The notes: generated by a model from the sequence alone, not told the origin. A stretch of 64,000 nucleotides of DNA from Portulaca oleracea (GCA_029582165.1 CM055891.1:31598832-31662831); one strand, 5' to 3'. Positions 21,079 to 31,994 are shown, counted from the first letter of the stretch. Numbers and translations are program-made.

Positions 21079-23595
21079 TCAAAGCATTTCTTGGGATTTC
21101 CTTACGCATCGGCTCACCTTCTTCCTGAATCCTTCCCTGTCCTCCCTCCATTGTTTCTGCAAAATTAAACCCGGAAAAGACTTTCAATCTTCACCTCTTT
21201 TTTTTCTTGCTATTGATTTTCCAAGTCTAAAACAGGCTGTAAATCGTATAGATAACTGCTTTAAACAGACTAATGCTGAAATCATGTATAGAGGAATGCA
21301 TGAACTAAAAATAGAACTTACAGCAGCTTCAACATTTGCTGGAGATTCATCATTAGGACTGGAAAGCATTGATATGATGCTTAGCACTATGCTTTCAACC
21401 TACCACAAGAAATGTCAATTTTTAGTCTAAGCATTACAATCGTGGGTTTTTTCAGAAAAAGAAAAGCCAAGAGGAACTTGGAACTATATCAACCAAATGA
21501 CTGAAGTCCCAGTGATACTTCTATACTCTAACATGCCCCCTTCATGCAAATACCCTTTAGGCCTAAAGGGTACATGTTGCAAAGGCACCTTCAAACTTGT
21601 GCAAATAAACATGGAGCTATTAAGATTTGCACCTAAGACCTCTCACTCAACCTAGTACTAATACCATGTGGAACCATATCAACCAATAGCTTAAGTTGAT
21701 GGTTAAAGGCCCAGTGAGAGTTTTATACTAACCAAGAAGAAGGTGAAAGGCGAGAACTTCCATAAAATCAACCCCGCGCCCTCAAACAACATATCTCAGT
21801 ATCTACTCATTCTTTTCTAACTGAGCAACAACAGTTCTAGTCTGTCAAAGATTTGGTAACGTCCAAATAGTCATACTATGTCCAACATATGAAATTTCCC
21901 GGCATATGTGCAAAAAGCTATAAAGCTAATGGTGGACAACAGGGTCTGCATAACCTTTCACCGAATACCCTCCACCCACAAACATAAGTTCTCGATTCAA
22001 ACAGATTTTCTAGTAATGCTACGAAATTCTCTTGCCGTTTCCCACAAAAAAGTACTAAATACACAACAATGTTGTGTTATCACAGATAACCTTGGTGTAG
22101 GTGTCTAACCCTTCCATCGCCTCACACCCTCTTTGAGAAAAGAAGAAAGGGAACAAAAACCCAAAAGCAAACAATTGGAAAAAAAAATAGTTTCTGAACA
22201 AAAATAATCTCCGATGGACCTATATGTATCACAATATTGACTGTTAACACATTCTATGGAAGACATTCTATTGTAACAATCCACTTTTTATTGACAAACA
22301 TCACTTACTGTATGAACAGGACTCCACCGCTCACTAGCAAGCTCATAACCATTAGGATCATCACCGGGAGGATGAAGGATTGATATGCAAACCCGGCCAT
22401 CCTGATAAACTGTGATTTCAAACAGTCACCAACTTAGCATCAAATGGGAATGCAATGAGCACCATAGTAGCGCAGATAATGATAAAACAAAAGACAAAGT
22501 AGGTTTCGACAAACCATTGGGATGCCATATCTCTGATGTAAACCTCACTGTTGGTGGGCTGTTGGGATAATTCTGTGGAAATGTCATAATGGCATTGAAA
22601 AATCCCCCCTCACTGCATTGAACAACGTTTCACAGCATTAACAACCAGCTGAAACTAGTTTATTACATGAAGAATATCGGTCAGATTTGAAGTTGCACAA
22701 TATTTGTCAGCTTAACTTTTTCAGGGTTCCAATACGCTAACTCGATCATAAATTTTGAACATAACACTTCACCAAAATTGCAACATTGTACTTTTGTGAA
22801 GGTATTTTTCACCACTGATCTAATGATAGTAAGTTCATATAAGTAGATCGTACACAATTGGCACAGATACTAGCTAATCAGATTTGAGGAGAACGCGACA
22901 ATCTTAACCAAGAGAGATAAGATCTTCTGTGAAAAGCTAAAGACACAAAACAAAAGGAATTGAACACGAATCGGACCAATAAGAGTAATGTAAATACCCA
23001 ATAACAATTCAGACACAACAATTCATCTTCAACCCAAAGATCATCCAACAAGACGACTCAATTTCAAAGCAATCTCAATTCGTGAAAACCATAGAACACA
23101 TGCACCTAAACACACACAGATGCAAACTCAAAAACTAAAACCAAGAAAGAGCAATGCAAACACCCAATAACAGTTTAGACCCAACAATTAATCTGACACC
23201 CAAGATCATCTAACAGAATCCCAATTCAACAAAACCCTAGAACATGCATCTAAACACATAAAGAATCAATCTTCACAGGCAAAAAAAAACCGACAAAAGA
23301 AGGCCAAAAATCATACTATAGGGTATCAGGAGGACCGATAATTGTGACACTCCATTCAAACAGATTGTTCTCATCAACCAATCCAGCTGAGAAGCCATCA
23401 ACAGGGTTCTTGCAAAGATCTGCACGATTAATCAAATTCAAACCCGAATTACACAATCAATTAACCAAATCGAACGATCAATCTAAAAGGGTGTTCGAAA
23501 AATCGAACGAAACAATCGAAATTGAGATGAATTAGGGTTCGTATACCTTTGAGCTGCTTCTGAAGCAAGAGAGATGCTTGAGACGGCGAAGCCAT
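21079..23595 (-). CDS. UBC7: Ubiquitin-conjugating enzyme E2, UBC7/13/14 (UBE2G) type, copy 2
   Basis: Six minus-strand exons: 23,547-23,595, 23,317-23,419, 22,515-22,612, 22,309-22,409, 21,322-21,399 and 21,079-21,156. They sit at the same positions and phases as in copy 1 (internal exons of 103, 98, 101 and 78 nt in both), and join to 168 residues starting [16 protein letters not shown] and ending [11 protein letters not shown] is at 81-83, catalytic Cys is C91 in [14 protein letters not shown], and the acidic loop [14 protein letters not shown] follows. Residue 50 is the usual Leu in GPPDTLYEGG. The role is as for copy 1: an E2 of the ER-associated/K48 class. Copy 2 is closer to the family consensus (for example [16 protein letters not shown]) than copy 1. 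Its introns are of similar order but unrelated sequence, so the duplication is not very recent. Intron 5 holds a dispersed-repeat fragment and intron 2 a diverged 166-bp direct repeat. Confidence 0.94.
21487..21745. repeat. Dispersed repeat fragment in E2 copy 2 intron 5
   Basis: Two related words, 'ggaactatatcaaccaaa' near 21,479 and 'ggaaccatatcaaccaat' near 21,671, are each followed by a 'cccagtga...ttctatact' type segment. A palindromic 'ccctttaggcctaaaggg' lies between. This resembles the dispersed plant repeat with 'ataccatgtggaaccatatcaacc' wording, but I cannot name the class. Confidence 0.35.
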
Positions 23596-24106
23596 GGGAG
23601 GAGATAGAATCACAGAAACCCCCAAATTGAGATTTCAGAGCGATTAGGGATTGGGGATTGGGATTGAGATTGGGGATTGCTGAAAGAGAAGATTCGAGAA
23701 GAAGTGGGTTGCTTGAGAATCCGCAACTTGAATCGCTCTTTTTTGGTTTTCTCTCTCACTCCCACTCAATTTTCATCAGTTTGGGGAAAAAGCTCTAATA
23801 AATAATGCATGGGCCAAGAGGCCCAGAGGAACCTAACGGGTTCGTATATATTCACTCGCCTCTTAATTACAATTATTGGTTAAATAAAATCTTTGGAGTA
23901 AACCCTTAAAATAGTAGGAAATCTATCTTCATAACACTATTCACACTTGCAACCACAAAAAAAATATTGGTTGAATTTGAAGAGACTTGTGAATTTGTAA
24001 TATTTGTAAGTATTTGATTTAAAAAGTACTTATTTTTTTATGAAAAAAATATTCTAATTATCCTTATTTTTTATAGTTGGAGTACTTTTTTTGGAGTATA
24101 CATTAG
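23596..24106. other. Promoter side of E2 copy 2 and intergenic DNA
   Basis: The first ~200 bases (23,596-23,800) are less AT-rich and CT-rich on the minus strand, consistent with the leader and promoter of E2 copy 2. No clear TATA box was found. Confidence 0.4.
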
Positions 24107-24329
24107 GCTCTGTTCTTTTATGCAGTAGATTACAGTTCGGACCGTTCAGTACCACACCGCACTCTTTAATTTTTACCACACTTCATCACACGATACCACG
24201 ATAATTATCATTTATCAATATATTTCTTCACTATTCTCCTTTACCTTTTAAATTCTCTCTCCTCACCTACCTCATCTATCGCAATTCTCGCCGCAACTCA
24301 CCACACAAACTGTACAAAAGAATGGACCC
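24107..24329. mobile_element. GGCCCTGTTC-family MITE
   Basis: The left end GGCTCTGTTCTTTTATGCAG and the right end 'tgtacaaaagaatggaccc' are inverted versions of the family terminus. The interior is the shared AC-rich text ('taccacaccgca', 'accacacttcatcacac'). Confidence 0.65.
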
Positions 24330-25910
24330 ATAGTGGTCTTTCTTTTTTCTTTTTTTTTTTTTGTACCAATTCACCTTTTATATTATTATTTTTTGCTTTG
24401 ATTTTTTTTTTCAGATTTCTAATATTTTCATTCGTACCCCATAAAGGTTGTGACTTACATTCACATTATGGATTTTACTTTGGTACCCCTAAATTTTTTA
24501 CTTTGGTACCAAACGGTTTGCTTTATAGCTTACCTTTACATTCATATTTACTGTTTCGCCTTCGAACAATAATTATGGATCATATCATCAATTGAAAATT
24601 ATGTTATCAGTCCTATCAATTCGAGTGGGCAGGTTGAATGAAGATTGTGTGTATGTTTGATTAACACCAATACAGGTCATGTGTATTTCGACTCATTCAA
24701 TTGTGACATTAAAAATGCGAGTCAAGTGTGTTTATATATTCAGATAAACACTAATAAGTTTAATAGTTTGAAAATTTCGATCTTGTTCTGTGAACGCATA
24801 AAATAGTTGGACGGTGGATAAGATGAGATAGAATGGGCGAATTGGATAATGATTATGAATCAGTCGCGTCATGTAAACATATGAATTTTTAAATATATAG
24901 TTTATAAATTTCACTAAGGTATTGCGAGTAAAGCGAAGTCATATTAGTCACATTATTTATTAAATATATGAACTTTTAAATTTGTATGATGTAATATTTT
25001 AAAATTTATATTATGTAAGATTTTTAAATTTATATTATGTAAGATATGTAAGGAATTATTAATAATGTAGAAAAAAAAGGTGGGAGAAAGTAATTAATAA
25101 CATGATAAGTAAGATAAATTTATCATACATCACAAAAGAATAGGATTGCAACCCGTCAGTAGGACGGGCGGCAAAGCTAGTAGAAATAAAAAAAAAAACA
25201 AAATGTAAACACATTCGCAGTTTGTCGTCATCTAGTTGCATAAGAGAAAGTTAACCATTGTTACGTGACAGATTCGGTGAGTTTAACTTGTTTTTGGCAA
25301 AGTTTTGCTGGCAAATTGTTTCAAAATATTTATTGTTGACGAAAGTCAATATTAAAAAAATCATATAAGTACTCCATGTAACCTTACAAAAAATATACTT
25401 AAATCACCGAATTTATCGCCTAATAATTAAAGGAGATTCTATCATAGTTGAATTTTTTCAAATATGGTAGTTGAAATGTATAATTATCATTAATTTTAAC
25501 ATTAAAAATTAAAATTAATATATATATTCACCATAGGACTTGTTACAATAACTAAATCTATATGTCAAGTTATAATTTTTTACAAAATTGAACATTTTTA
25601 AGGAAATTCTACCATAATTGACTTTTTTTAACTATCGTAATTAAAAAGTGAAAATACCATTAGTTTTATCATAAAAATTCAAAAAAATGTAGGTTGATCA
25701 AAGTAACTTGTTACAATAATTAACCATGTTTAGGAGGATATAAACCTCTATAACAAATTTGATTTATTTTCGATAAATGAATGGTATAAAATTTTCAAAT
25801 AATTATTAACTTAAATTATAAGACACATTAAAATATATTCTAGAAACATGAGAATCTAAAAATATTTTTCACCCAATGAAACTACCTTCAAATCAGTTAC
25901 TATTTTTTTT
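24330..25910. other. AT-rich intergenic DNA, no gene seen
   Basis: I see no coding region. A short local duplication ('aaatttatattatgtaag' near 24,995-25,040) and several weak AT-rich inverted segments are present. Confidence 0.45.
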
Positions 25911-26352
25911 GGTGTGTTTGGTTGATCTAGTTTATTGGAAAAGTTGACCAAACTTTCCCATGTATAGTTTCCATAGGGGGTTGGAAAACTATTTGCGGTG
26001 TGACTCAATAGTTTCCTATTGCAAGGGGGAAATAGATTCCATAGGGGGTTGGGAAACTATTTCACCAAGGGGAAGAGAAACAATTTTTGTGTATTAACTT
26101 CAAAAACTAACCATAAAAGCCCTATTAAATAAATTAATAAATAAGGATAATTTTGAAACTTGACATAAACTTTTCCAGAAACATACAAGTTTAACCAAAT
26201 TTTATAAAAAATTTCCTATAAACTTTCTCATGATTCAAATGTAAACCAATCAAATCGAAATAATCTTTTCCATTAAAAACTTTTATAGGTAAAATTTTCT
26301 TTGAAAAGTTTTTTCTGATAAATATTTTCCTGAAAAAGAACCAAACGTGCCA
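25911..26352. mobile_element. Possible MITE of the GGTGCGTTTGG family
   Basis: The left end GGTGTGTTTGGTTGA pairs with the right end 'aaccaaacgtgcc'. The interior contains a repeated 'atagggggttgggaaactatt' motif (near 25,975 and 26,042). The boundaries are approximate. Confidence 0.45.
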
Positions 26353-27879
26353 ATATCCATTTAACATAAATATACAGACCTTGTTTGGCAACCAGCTGGT
26401 AGCTGTTATAGTTTTTTGGAGTAAATGTTTGGGTTAGCTGATTGCAGAAGAAGTGTTCGGTAAAGTAATTTTTTGTGAAAAACTACATCATAAAGCTTCA
26501 TCAAGTAGTTTTTAGTCTCTTTCTAGAGTTTTATTGTACCCTTATGTAGGGTTTTAGTCTCTTTCTAGAGTTTTTGTTCAGTTGGTGTGGTCTAATACGT
26601 TGAATGAAGATCTACTTTCAAATCGCTATAGCACAGGTTGTGAGGTTCTCCGTCAATGGTAAATATGCAGAATCATCGAGGAAAGATGCAGAGTCATCGA
26701 AGAAATCGGAGCCGAACGTCAGTAAGATTAGTATTAGTTATTTGGAAATTGAATTTCATATCTATGTTTTAGATCTACAATTGTTCAATCACGATTTTCA
26801 TTGTAAGTGTCGTATGGCTTGCGACTTGCTATCAATGAAATATGTTTGATTTTTTTTTAAAAAAAGTAGTTTTTTGAAAACTAGCTTTTTGTGTCCAAAA
26901 ACTTAATATAAAAAGTTACTTACCAAACAACTCAAATAGCTTTCTAAACTTGATTTAAAAGTTGAAAGATATCCAAAAAAAATTAAAAGTTACCCAAAAA
27001 ATTGGGTACCCAAACACTCTAATAATTTGCTATTGTTGGTTTGAATGGAAACTTTGAGTGCTGCGAAAAAAATGCCACTAAAAATTTCAAAAAAGTCAAA
27101 TTTGCCACTAATATTTCCAAATTGTCAAATCTGCCACTACAATTTCTAAATTTGTCAAATTTGTCACTTTTTCCAAACTCCACCTGCTACAGCCGGTTAC
27201 CTGTGAAACTTTTTGAAATTAAAAAATGAAAAGGGCAGTTCGTTCGTTGCTATTGCTTTGGTTATTTCCCTCCATACTCCTTCTTCCTCCATAAACCTCA
27301 TTCCTTCTTCCTGAAGCCATTACCCAGAAACCCTAACCATAAAACACGGAGGAGGTGACTTAGCTTTTTGCCATAAAAACTGATTCAACAGGGTATTTTA
27401 GCTACTGATTGGAGTGTGTGGTAAACAGAACTGGGTCCTCCTTGTTACTATCTTCTGTTAATTTTGTTAGTTTCATTTATTTCAGGTGGGGTGTTCATTT
27501 TTACCTATCTTCTTCTTTATAGATGAAAGGAATGCTGGTTTGCCCTAAAGTACTGTAATACATAATTAGCAAAGTGAATGTTGGTTTGCACCTGAATGGC
27601 CATATATCAAATGTTCAAAACAATTCTACTGTTCTTTTTAGGGAGTAAAGCTAGGTTCAACTATTGTGTTGGTTTAAATGGACTCTGATATACAAGAACA
27701 CCCAATGAAAACCCTAGCAAAAGTGTGCATCTCATGGACATATGTGAGTGTGCAATGTGACACTCACTTGCACTGAAGAAACTTGATCAGCTGTAATAAC
27801 TAATGACTTTATTGCAATTCTGAAATGGTACATCCAACAGTCACCAGAAGAATCATACTAACAAAATCAAACGGTCACC

Positions 27880-28230
27880 AGAAGATTTTTGTGCCCTGGC
27901 AATGCATACTGTCTTCTGTTCATTTTGAGAGGTCATCACCAGCTATTGGTCTTAGAATACAGGTTCATTATGCAATAGAAGCCAACACCTTCGACATTCA
28001 ACAAAAAACACCATCCTTGTTCCCTGCCAATGTATAAACAGAAGCCACAATGTATAAACAGTTTCATTTTTGTGCCCTGGCAATTTTTAAACATCATCCC
28101 TGTTCCCTGTTCAAAACAGTATACACAATCCCTGTTCCCTGCCAATCTATAAACAACAACCACAACCTATATACAACAGCCAATTTTTGTGCAATGCCAA
28201 TGTTTGTGCCCTGCTAATGTTTGTGATTTT
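27880..28230. repeat. Degenerate short-repeat cluster inside the Mutator-like element
   Basis: Words such as 'ttccctgccaat', 'tataaacaacaaccac', 'tttttgtgccctggcaat' and 'atccctgttccctg' recur with variations. They immediately follow (on the minus strand) the stop codon of the GRF zinc-finger frame, so they would be its 3' untranslated region. Confidence 0.6.
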
Positions 28231-28239
28231 CATTGATTT

Positions 28240-28497
28240 TCATCTATACACAATCAAAGTTGAGCAAAGGCCATCATCAACCCATTCCCACATCCCACAC
28301 CCACCTTGTTGAACCGTACCCCTCACACATTGGTAGAAACGTCTGAGAGGGTTATCTAACGTCCTCGAGGTGGACCTCGGGAGGGTTAGACCACAATCAC
28401 ACACCTTGATTTCCTTTGGAAAATAGTGACAATTCACACAACTTCGTGGAGGTGTTTGGAAGTTTTGACTTCTAGATCCAGACCCAGAATAAGCCAT
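28240..28497 (-). CDS. GRF-type zinc-finger protein encoded inside the Mutator-like element
   Basis: This is a single 85-codon frame starting MAYSGSGSRSQNF. The zinc-binding pattern of a GRF finger (CCCC ligands) is visible: C33 and C35 in VCDCGL, C57 in RRFYQC and C67 in GCGMWEW. The namesake Gly-Arg-Phe is Arg-Arg-Phe here. Such fingers bind single-stranded nucleic acid in larger repair and topoisomerase proteins. In plants many short stand-alone GRF proteins exist, often repeated in the genome. The frame lies wholly between the inverted ends and reads away from the right end, whose ~150-bp repeat could supply a promoter. The start is the first ATG of the frame; upstream minus-strand frames (28,500-28,808) are Ser/Phe-rich low-complexity text. 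Expression is unproven. Confidence 0.6.
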   Translation of the reverse strand: MAYSGSGSRSQNFQTPPRSCVNCHYFPKEIKVCDCGLTLPRSTSRTLDNPLRRFYQCVRGTVQQGGCGMWEWVDDGLCSTLIVYR

Positions 28498-29375
28498 GGT
28501 TACTGTTTTGAAGATGGTGAAGAAGAAGATCGATGAAATTGCAGAAATTGAACCCCAGATGAGCGAAAAAAGAAGAAGATCGAAGAAGAGGAAGCTCGAA
28601 GAAAATGGAAAAAACTGGGTGAAAAACGTCGAAAATGGCGACCGAGAAGAAGAACAGTGAAGAAGATTGATGAGGAGTGAAGAAGGAGAAAGAAGGAAGA
28701 CGATGAAGATTGATGAATTTTGTTTGCAGAGGATGACGGTGAATCGCCATTTTGGCGGGCAGAAATGTGGGAGAGGGACGAAGTTAAGCAGGTTAAGGAA
28801 ACGTCCATGGCATTTTTAGGGTTTAAATAATGGGTTGGGTTTCTTCTTTTTATTCACAATGTAACCGGCTGTAGCAGGTGGAGTTTGGGAAGAGTGACAA
28901 ATTTGACAAATTTAGAAATTGTAGTGACAGATTTGACAATTTGAAAATATTAGTGACAAATTTGATTTTTTAAAAATTTTTAGTGCCATTTTTTTTGCAG
29001 CACTCTGGAAACTTTAGACCAGACACTTTTGTAGCCCTACATGACCTCCTATGTTCCATGCTCAAACTCAAATTCCCAAAAAATTGTACCGAAGGCGCAC
29101 CCTTGGCTATCTAGCAAGAAGTTAAAACAAAAGCCACCAAGTCGTACCAATTATCACAATCATCACATATTCGGTCACTTTTAAATAAGTGTCAAATTCC
29201 AATTTTAATAATTAAAATACTCATATTATCTATCATCAAATGTATTATATAAATTAACTTGAAGAAAATTAAAAGCTGAATTTTCATACACATCAATGTT
29301 AGTCTAACATAGAAAGCATGGTAGAAAGGCTAAGCTAGTACCAAACAAACTAACCACGGCCATGTTAGTTTATAT

Positions 29376-29726
29376 AAAAAAATTACTAGGAGGTACCTAA
29401 TGTGTGGAGAAACTATTTTTCGGTACCTCAACTTTTCAAAACTCATTTTGAGGTATCCTTACTTTCTGGGTTAGTAATTATTTGGTGATTTTCTGGTCAT
29501 CAATTTTATTAAGTGACCGAAATACCCTTATTCTTCTTCTTTAAGGGTATTTCTTAAAAAATGGAAGAATAAGGGTATTTCGATCACTTAGCTAAATTGA
29601 TGACTGAATAAACACTTAATAATTTCTAACCCAAAATTTAAGGGTGCCCCAAAATGAGTTTTTGAAAAGTTGGGGTACCTGAAAACATTTCATCAAAAGT
29701 TAGGATACATCTGAATAATTTTTTTA
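29376..29726. mobile_element. Mutator-like MITE, second copy of the element at 14,263
   Basis: It shares with 14,263-14,636 the order 'aaaaaattact', 'ggaggtacct', 'ttttcggtacct', 'aagtgaccgaaataccct', 'tttcttaa' and the mirrored right half. The ends are degraded on the right ('gatacatctgaataattttttt'). The target duplication is not clear. Confidence 0.65.
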
Positions 29727-29951
29727 ATTTTATATGGTTCGCTCCGGTACGACGCAGTGCAGTGTAATTGTGGTGTATTGTCGTGGGTTATTGATAAGTT
29801 ATGATGGATTTTGTTTTTTTATAAATGTAAATTATATTAATAAATGTAAAAAAGTTTATTGTGGTGAATTGTGGTGGATTGATATGTTGAAGAGGGTTCT
29901 GACAAAGTGCGTTATGTGGTGGCACCGCAATCAATACTGAATGCAATCTTA

Positions 29952-30347
29952 GGCCCTGTTCCAGCTAGCCGATTAGGCCCAGTTCTTTTTTGTGGTGTGT
30001 TGCGGTATGATGTGGTGAAATTGTGGTGGGTTATATGTAAGTTGTGATGAGGTTTTTTGTATATATATATATATAACTATTGTATTGATAGTATATATAT
30101 ATATAACTATTGTATTGATAATTGTGAAAAAGTAATTGAAAGGTTGAAATATTGTATTATTTTTTGATCATTAAAAAGGTGGTTGAAAAACTATTGTATT
30201 AAAAAAAGTGAGTTGAAAAAAAATAAGGATTGAAAATTTACATTAAAAATATATAATAAATTTGAAAAAATAACTTTCGGTGAGTTATCGTGTAATGGTA
30301 TGTTGAATTGTGACACACAGATTAACAACCGATAAATGAACAGGGCC
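29952..30347. mobile_element. GGCCCTGTTC-family MITE with TTA duplication
   Basis: The ends GGCCCTGTTC and GAACAGGGCC are exact inverted repeats, flanked by TTA at 29,949-29,951 and 30,348-30,350. A second start, TTAGGCCCAGTTCTTTTTTG, at about 29,973 suggests a partial tandem copy or nested insertion. A 'tatatatatataactattgtattgata' unit is duplicated inside (about 30,061-30,120). Confidence 0.75.
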
Positions 30348-30619
30348 TTAGTTTTCTTCCAAGCAACAAGTCAAAGAACACACAAACAACCCATTGCACA
30401 AATCAAAAGCTCGACATCCAATTCCATTACATTTCATCACCAATTTCTCACAGCATTACACAATGTTAATCCAAAACCAGACACAAAACCAGGTAGAAAC
30501 AAGCACCAACCCTAAGCTACAACCCTACCACAACTACAAACTACAAACCTCAAAACCCTTTATTTTCATCCCATTTTTTCTTCTTCCTTTTTCCAAACCC
30601 AAGTTTCTTTCTGCAAACC

Positions 30620-31384
30620 CTAATGGCAGAAAATGACCTTGAGCTCCCTGGGAGAAGCACACTCGTGCATGAGCGACGGACTATCGTGCGCATACGTAAA
30701 AGTCGCCGGACAAGCATGCTTAAAAAACAACGAATACCCATTTTCTTTACATGTCTGAGGACTATTAAAATGTCCTCTGCAACACATCTCATCCGTCTTA
30801 AACGCCTCGCAACCGCTCTTACACCCCACCACCGGCCCTCCGCCGTGTCCGCCGCCGTGCACCCGGAGTGGTCCGGGGCAGGTCTGGAGGAGGTTGTGCC
30901 GGCAGCCGACGACGGGGCAGAGACCTTTGCCTTCGTGGGGGGTCACCGTCATGGGGAGGTTGAAGCCGTCGACGAGGCTGACGCCGTAGGAGGCGAGGTC
31001 CCGTGCGCCGCCGTGGTGGAGGGTGAACTGGGCGATGGTCGCCGGAGGTGCGCCGCCGAGGCCATCGCATTCCAGGCGGCCGCCGCAGTCGCCGGTGGCG
31101 CAGTGGAGGCGGCCGGCGGAGTAGGAGCAGCCCGTGCGAGCCCAGATGCGGCCGGACCAGTGGGTGAGAGGGCCGCGGAAGGAGCGGTGGGTGAGGGTGT
31201 GCAGGGCGAAGCCGCCGCGCTCGAGGACGTGGAAGCCGGAGTTGGGTTGGATCGCCGGCCAGATTGTGAAGGGGCAGTTGTTGACGACGGTGAGGATGAT
31301 TTCTGACTGGGCTTGGGCTTGGGAGAGGAAGAAGAGGGTGGAGAAGAGGAGAGTGAATGAGGTTGTGGTGGAGATGGAAGCCAT
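30620..31384 (-). CDS. Thaumatin-like protein (PR-5 family)
   Basis: An intronless frame of 254 residues. Residues 1-26 form a secretion signal (hydrophobic FTLLFSTLFFLSQA then QAQS). The mature part has the thaumatin fold landmarks: VVNNCPFTIWPAI (33-45), SGRIWARTGC (77-86), the DCGGRLECDGLGG block (99-111), YGVSLVDGFNLPM (133-145), FKTDEMCC (195-202) and a final C253. Sixteen Cys are present, as in the large family members that form eight disulfides. PR-5 proteins are secreted defence or stress proteins; some bind glucans. The Asp that usually precedes VSLVD in the acidic cleft is Gly134, and the usual Glu in LAEFTL is Gln119, so the cleft looks weakened. A His/Gly-rich insertion (176-183) is unusual. 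The gene is a GC-rich island in AT-rich DNA, which creates long antisense open frames. A TATA box lies 61 bp upstream. Confidence 0.92.
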   Translation of the reverse strand: MASISTTTSFTLLFSTLFFLSQAQAQSEIILTVVNNCPFTIWPAIQPNSGFHVLERGGFALHTLTHRSFRGPLTHWSGRIWARTGCSYSAGRLHCATGDCGGRLECDGLGGAPPATIAQFTLHHGGARDLASYGVSLVDGFNLPMTVTPHEGKGLCPVVGCRHNLLQTCPGPLRVHGGGHGGGPVVGCKSGCEAFKTDEMCCRGHFNSPQTCKENGYSLFFKHACPATFTYAHDSPSLMHECASPRELKVIFCH

Positions 31385-31444
31385 GGTTTTGAGCTTGAAA
31401 TGAGGGTGGTGAAAATGTTGGTAGGTTGATTCTGGGGAGGGTGG

Positions 31445-31452
31445 TATTTATA
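31445..31452 (-). promoter_or_regulatory. TATA box of the thaumatin-like gene
   Basis: On the minus strand the sequence reads TATAAATA, 61 bp upstream of the start codon at 31,384. Confidence 0.6.
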
Positions 31453-31754
31453 GCAAGTAAAAGGATGAGGTTTTTGAAATGGAAGCCAATGGAATGAGTG
31501 AGCAAAGGAGAGTGGAAGAGTGTGGTAAAAAAAAAATGCTGTGGACCAAAGACTAGGACAAGAATTTTGAAATTTATGAGTACTCAAATTTATTTGATTG
31601 TTTACTCACAAATATTTGGAGCACATGCTCCAGGTGCGTCTAATACATATTGCAAGATTTTGGGTGGAGCAATTTTGAAAGATAAATGAATCTTGATTCA
31701 TGGGTTTCATATTATTATCGGATTTGATAATTAAAATTTAAAAACTTTAAATAT
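31453..31754. other. Upstream region of the thaumatin-like gene, no gene seen
   Basis: AT-rich upstream DNA of the minus-strand thaumatin-like gene; I see no other feature. Confidence 0.4.
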
Positions 31755-31965
31755 TACATTCGTCCTTAAATGAGTGTCACTTTGACTAAATTTTGACTGT
31801 TAATTACTCATAAATTATTATGCGTTATAATATAAAATTAACACCATCGAATTTTTGAGTGAAATATCTAACGGTGGTAATTTTATATTGTAGCTCATTA
31901 TAATCCACGAATAATCAACGGTCAAAGTTTAGTCAAATTGACATTCATTTAGTGACGAAGGTAGT
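31755..31965. mobile_element. Degenerate Stowaway MITE
   Basis: The ends 'cattcgtccttaaatgagtgtcac' and 'tgacattcatttagtgacgaagg' are inverted. The interior shares 'gttaattactcataaatta' and 'ttatattgtagctcattataa' with the copies at 14,182 and 35,447. Confidence 0.65.
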
Positions 31966-31994
31966 ATAAATATTTCAATATGTACAATGAAGTC

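Larger units (their letters stand above)
27056..29005. mobile_element. Mutator-like element (non-autonomous) with long inverted ends and a GRF zinc-finger frame
   Basis: The element is 1,950 bp. Its ends are inverted repeats of about 150 bp (27,056-27,205 and 28,855-29,005), beginning GAGTGCTGC and ending GCAGCACTC and running through 'aatgccactaaaaattt' to 'ccacctgctacagccgg'. A perfect 10-bp direct repeat TGGAAACTTT flanks it at 27,046-27,055 and 29,006-29,015. Long inverted ends plus a 9-11-bp target duplication identify Mutator-like elements. No transposase frame is present, so it would need a helper. It carries one protein-like frame, a GRF zinc finger on the minus strand, in the way Pack-MULEs carry captured genes. 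A cluster of short repeats occupies 27,880-28,230. Confidence 0.85.

Noticed and set aside
28500..28808. 102-codon Ser/Phe-rich minus-strand frame upstream of the GRF finger
   Set aside because: Low-complexity text from GAAGAA-type repeats; more likely leader sequence of the GRF transcript.
30623..31306. 227-codon plus-strand open frame antisense to the thaumatin-like gene
   Set aside because: It is Ala/Glu/Val-rich low-complexity text produced by the high GC content of the real gene on the other strand; it has no domain, and the minus-strand frame shows all 16 thaumatin cysteines.
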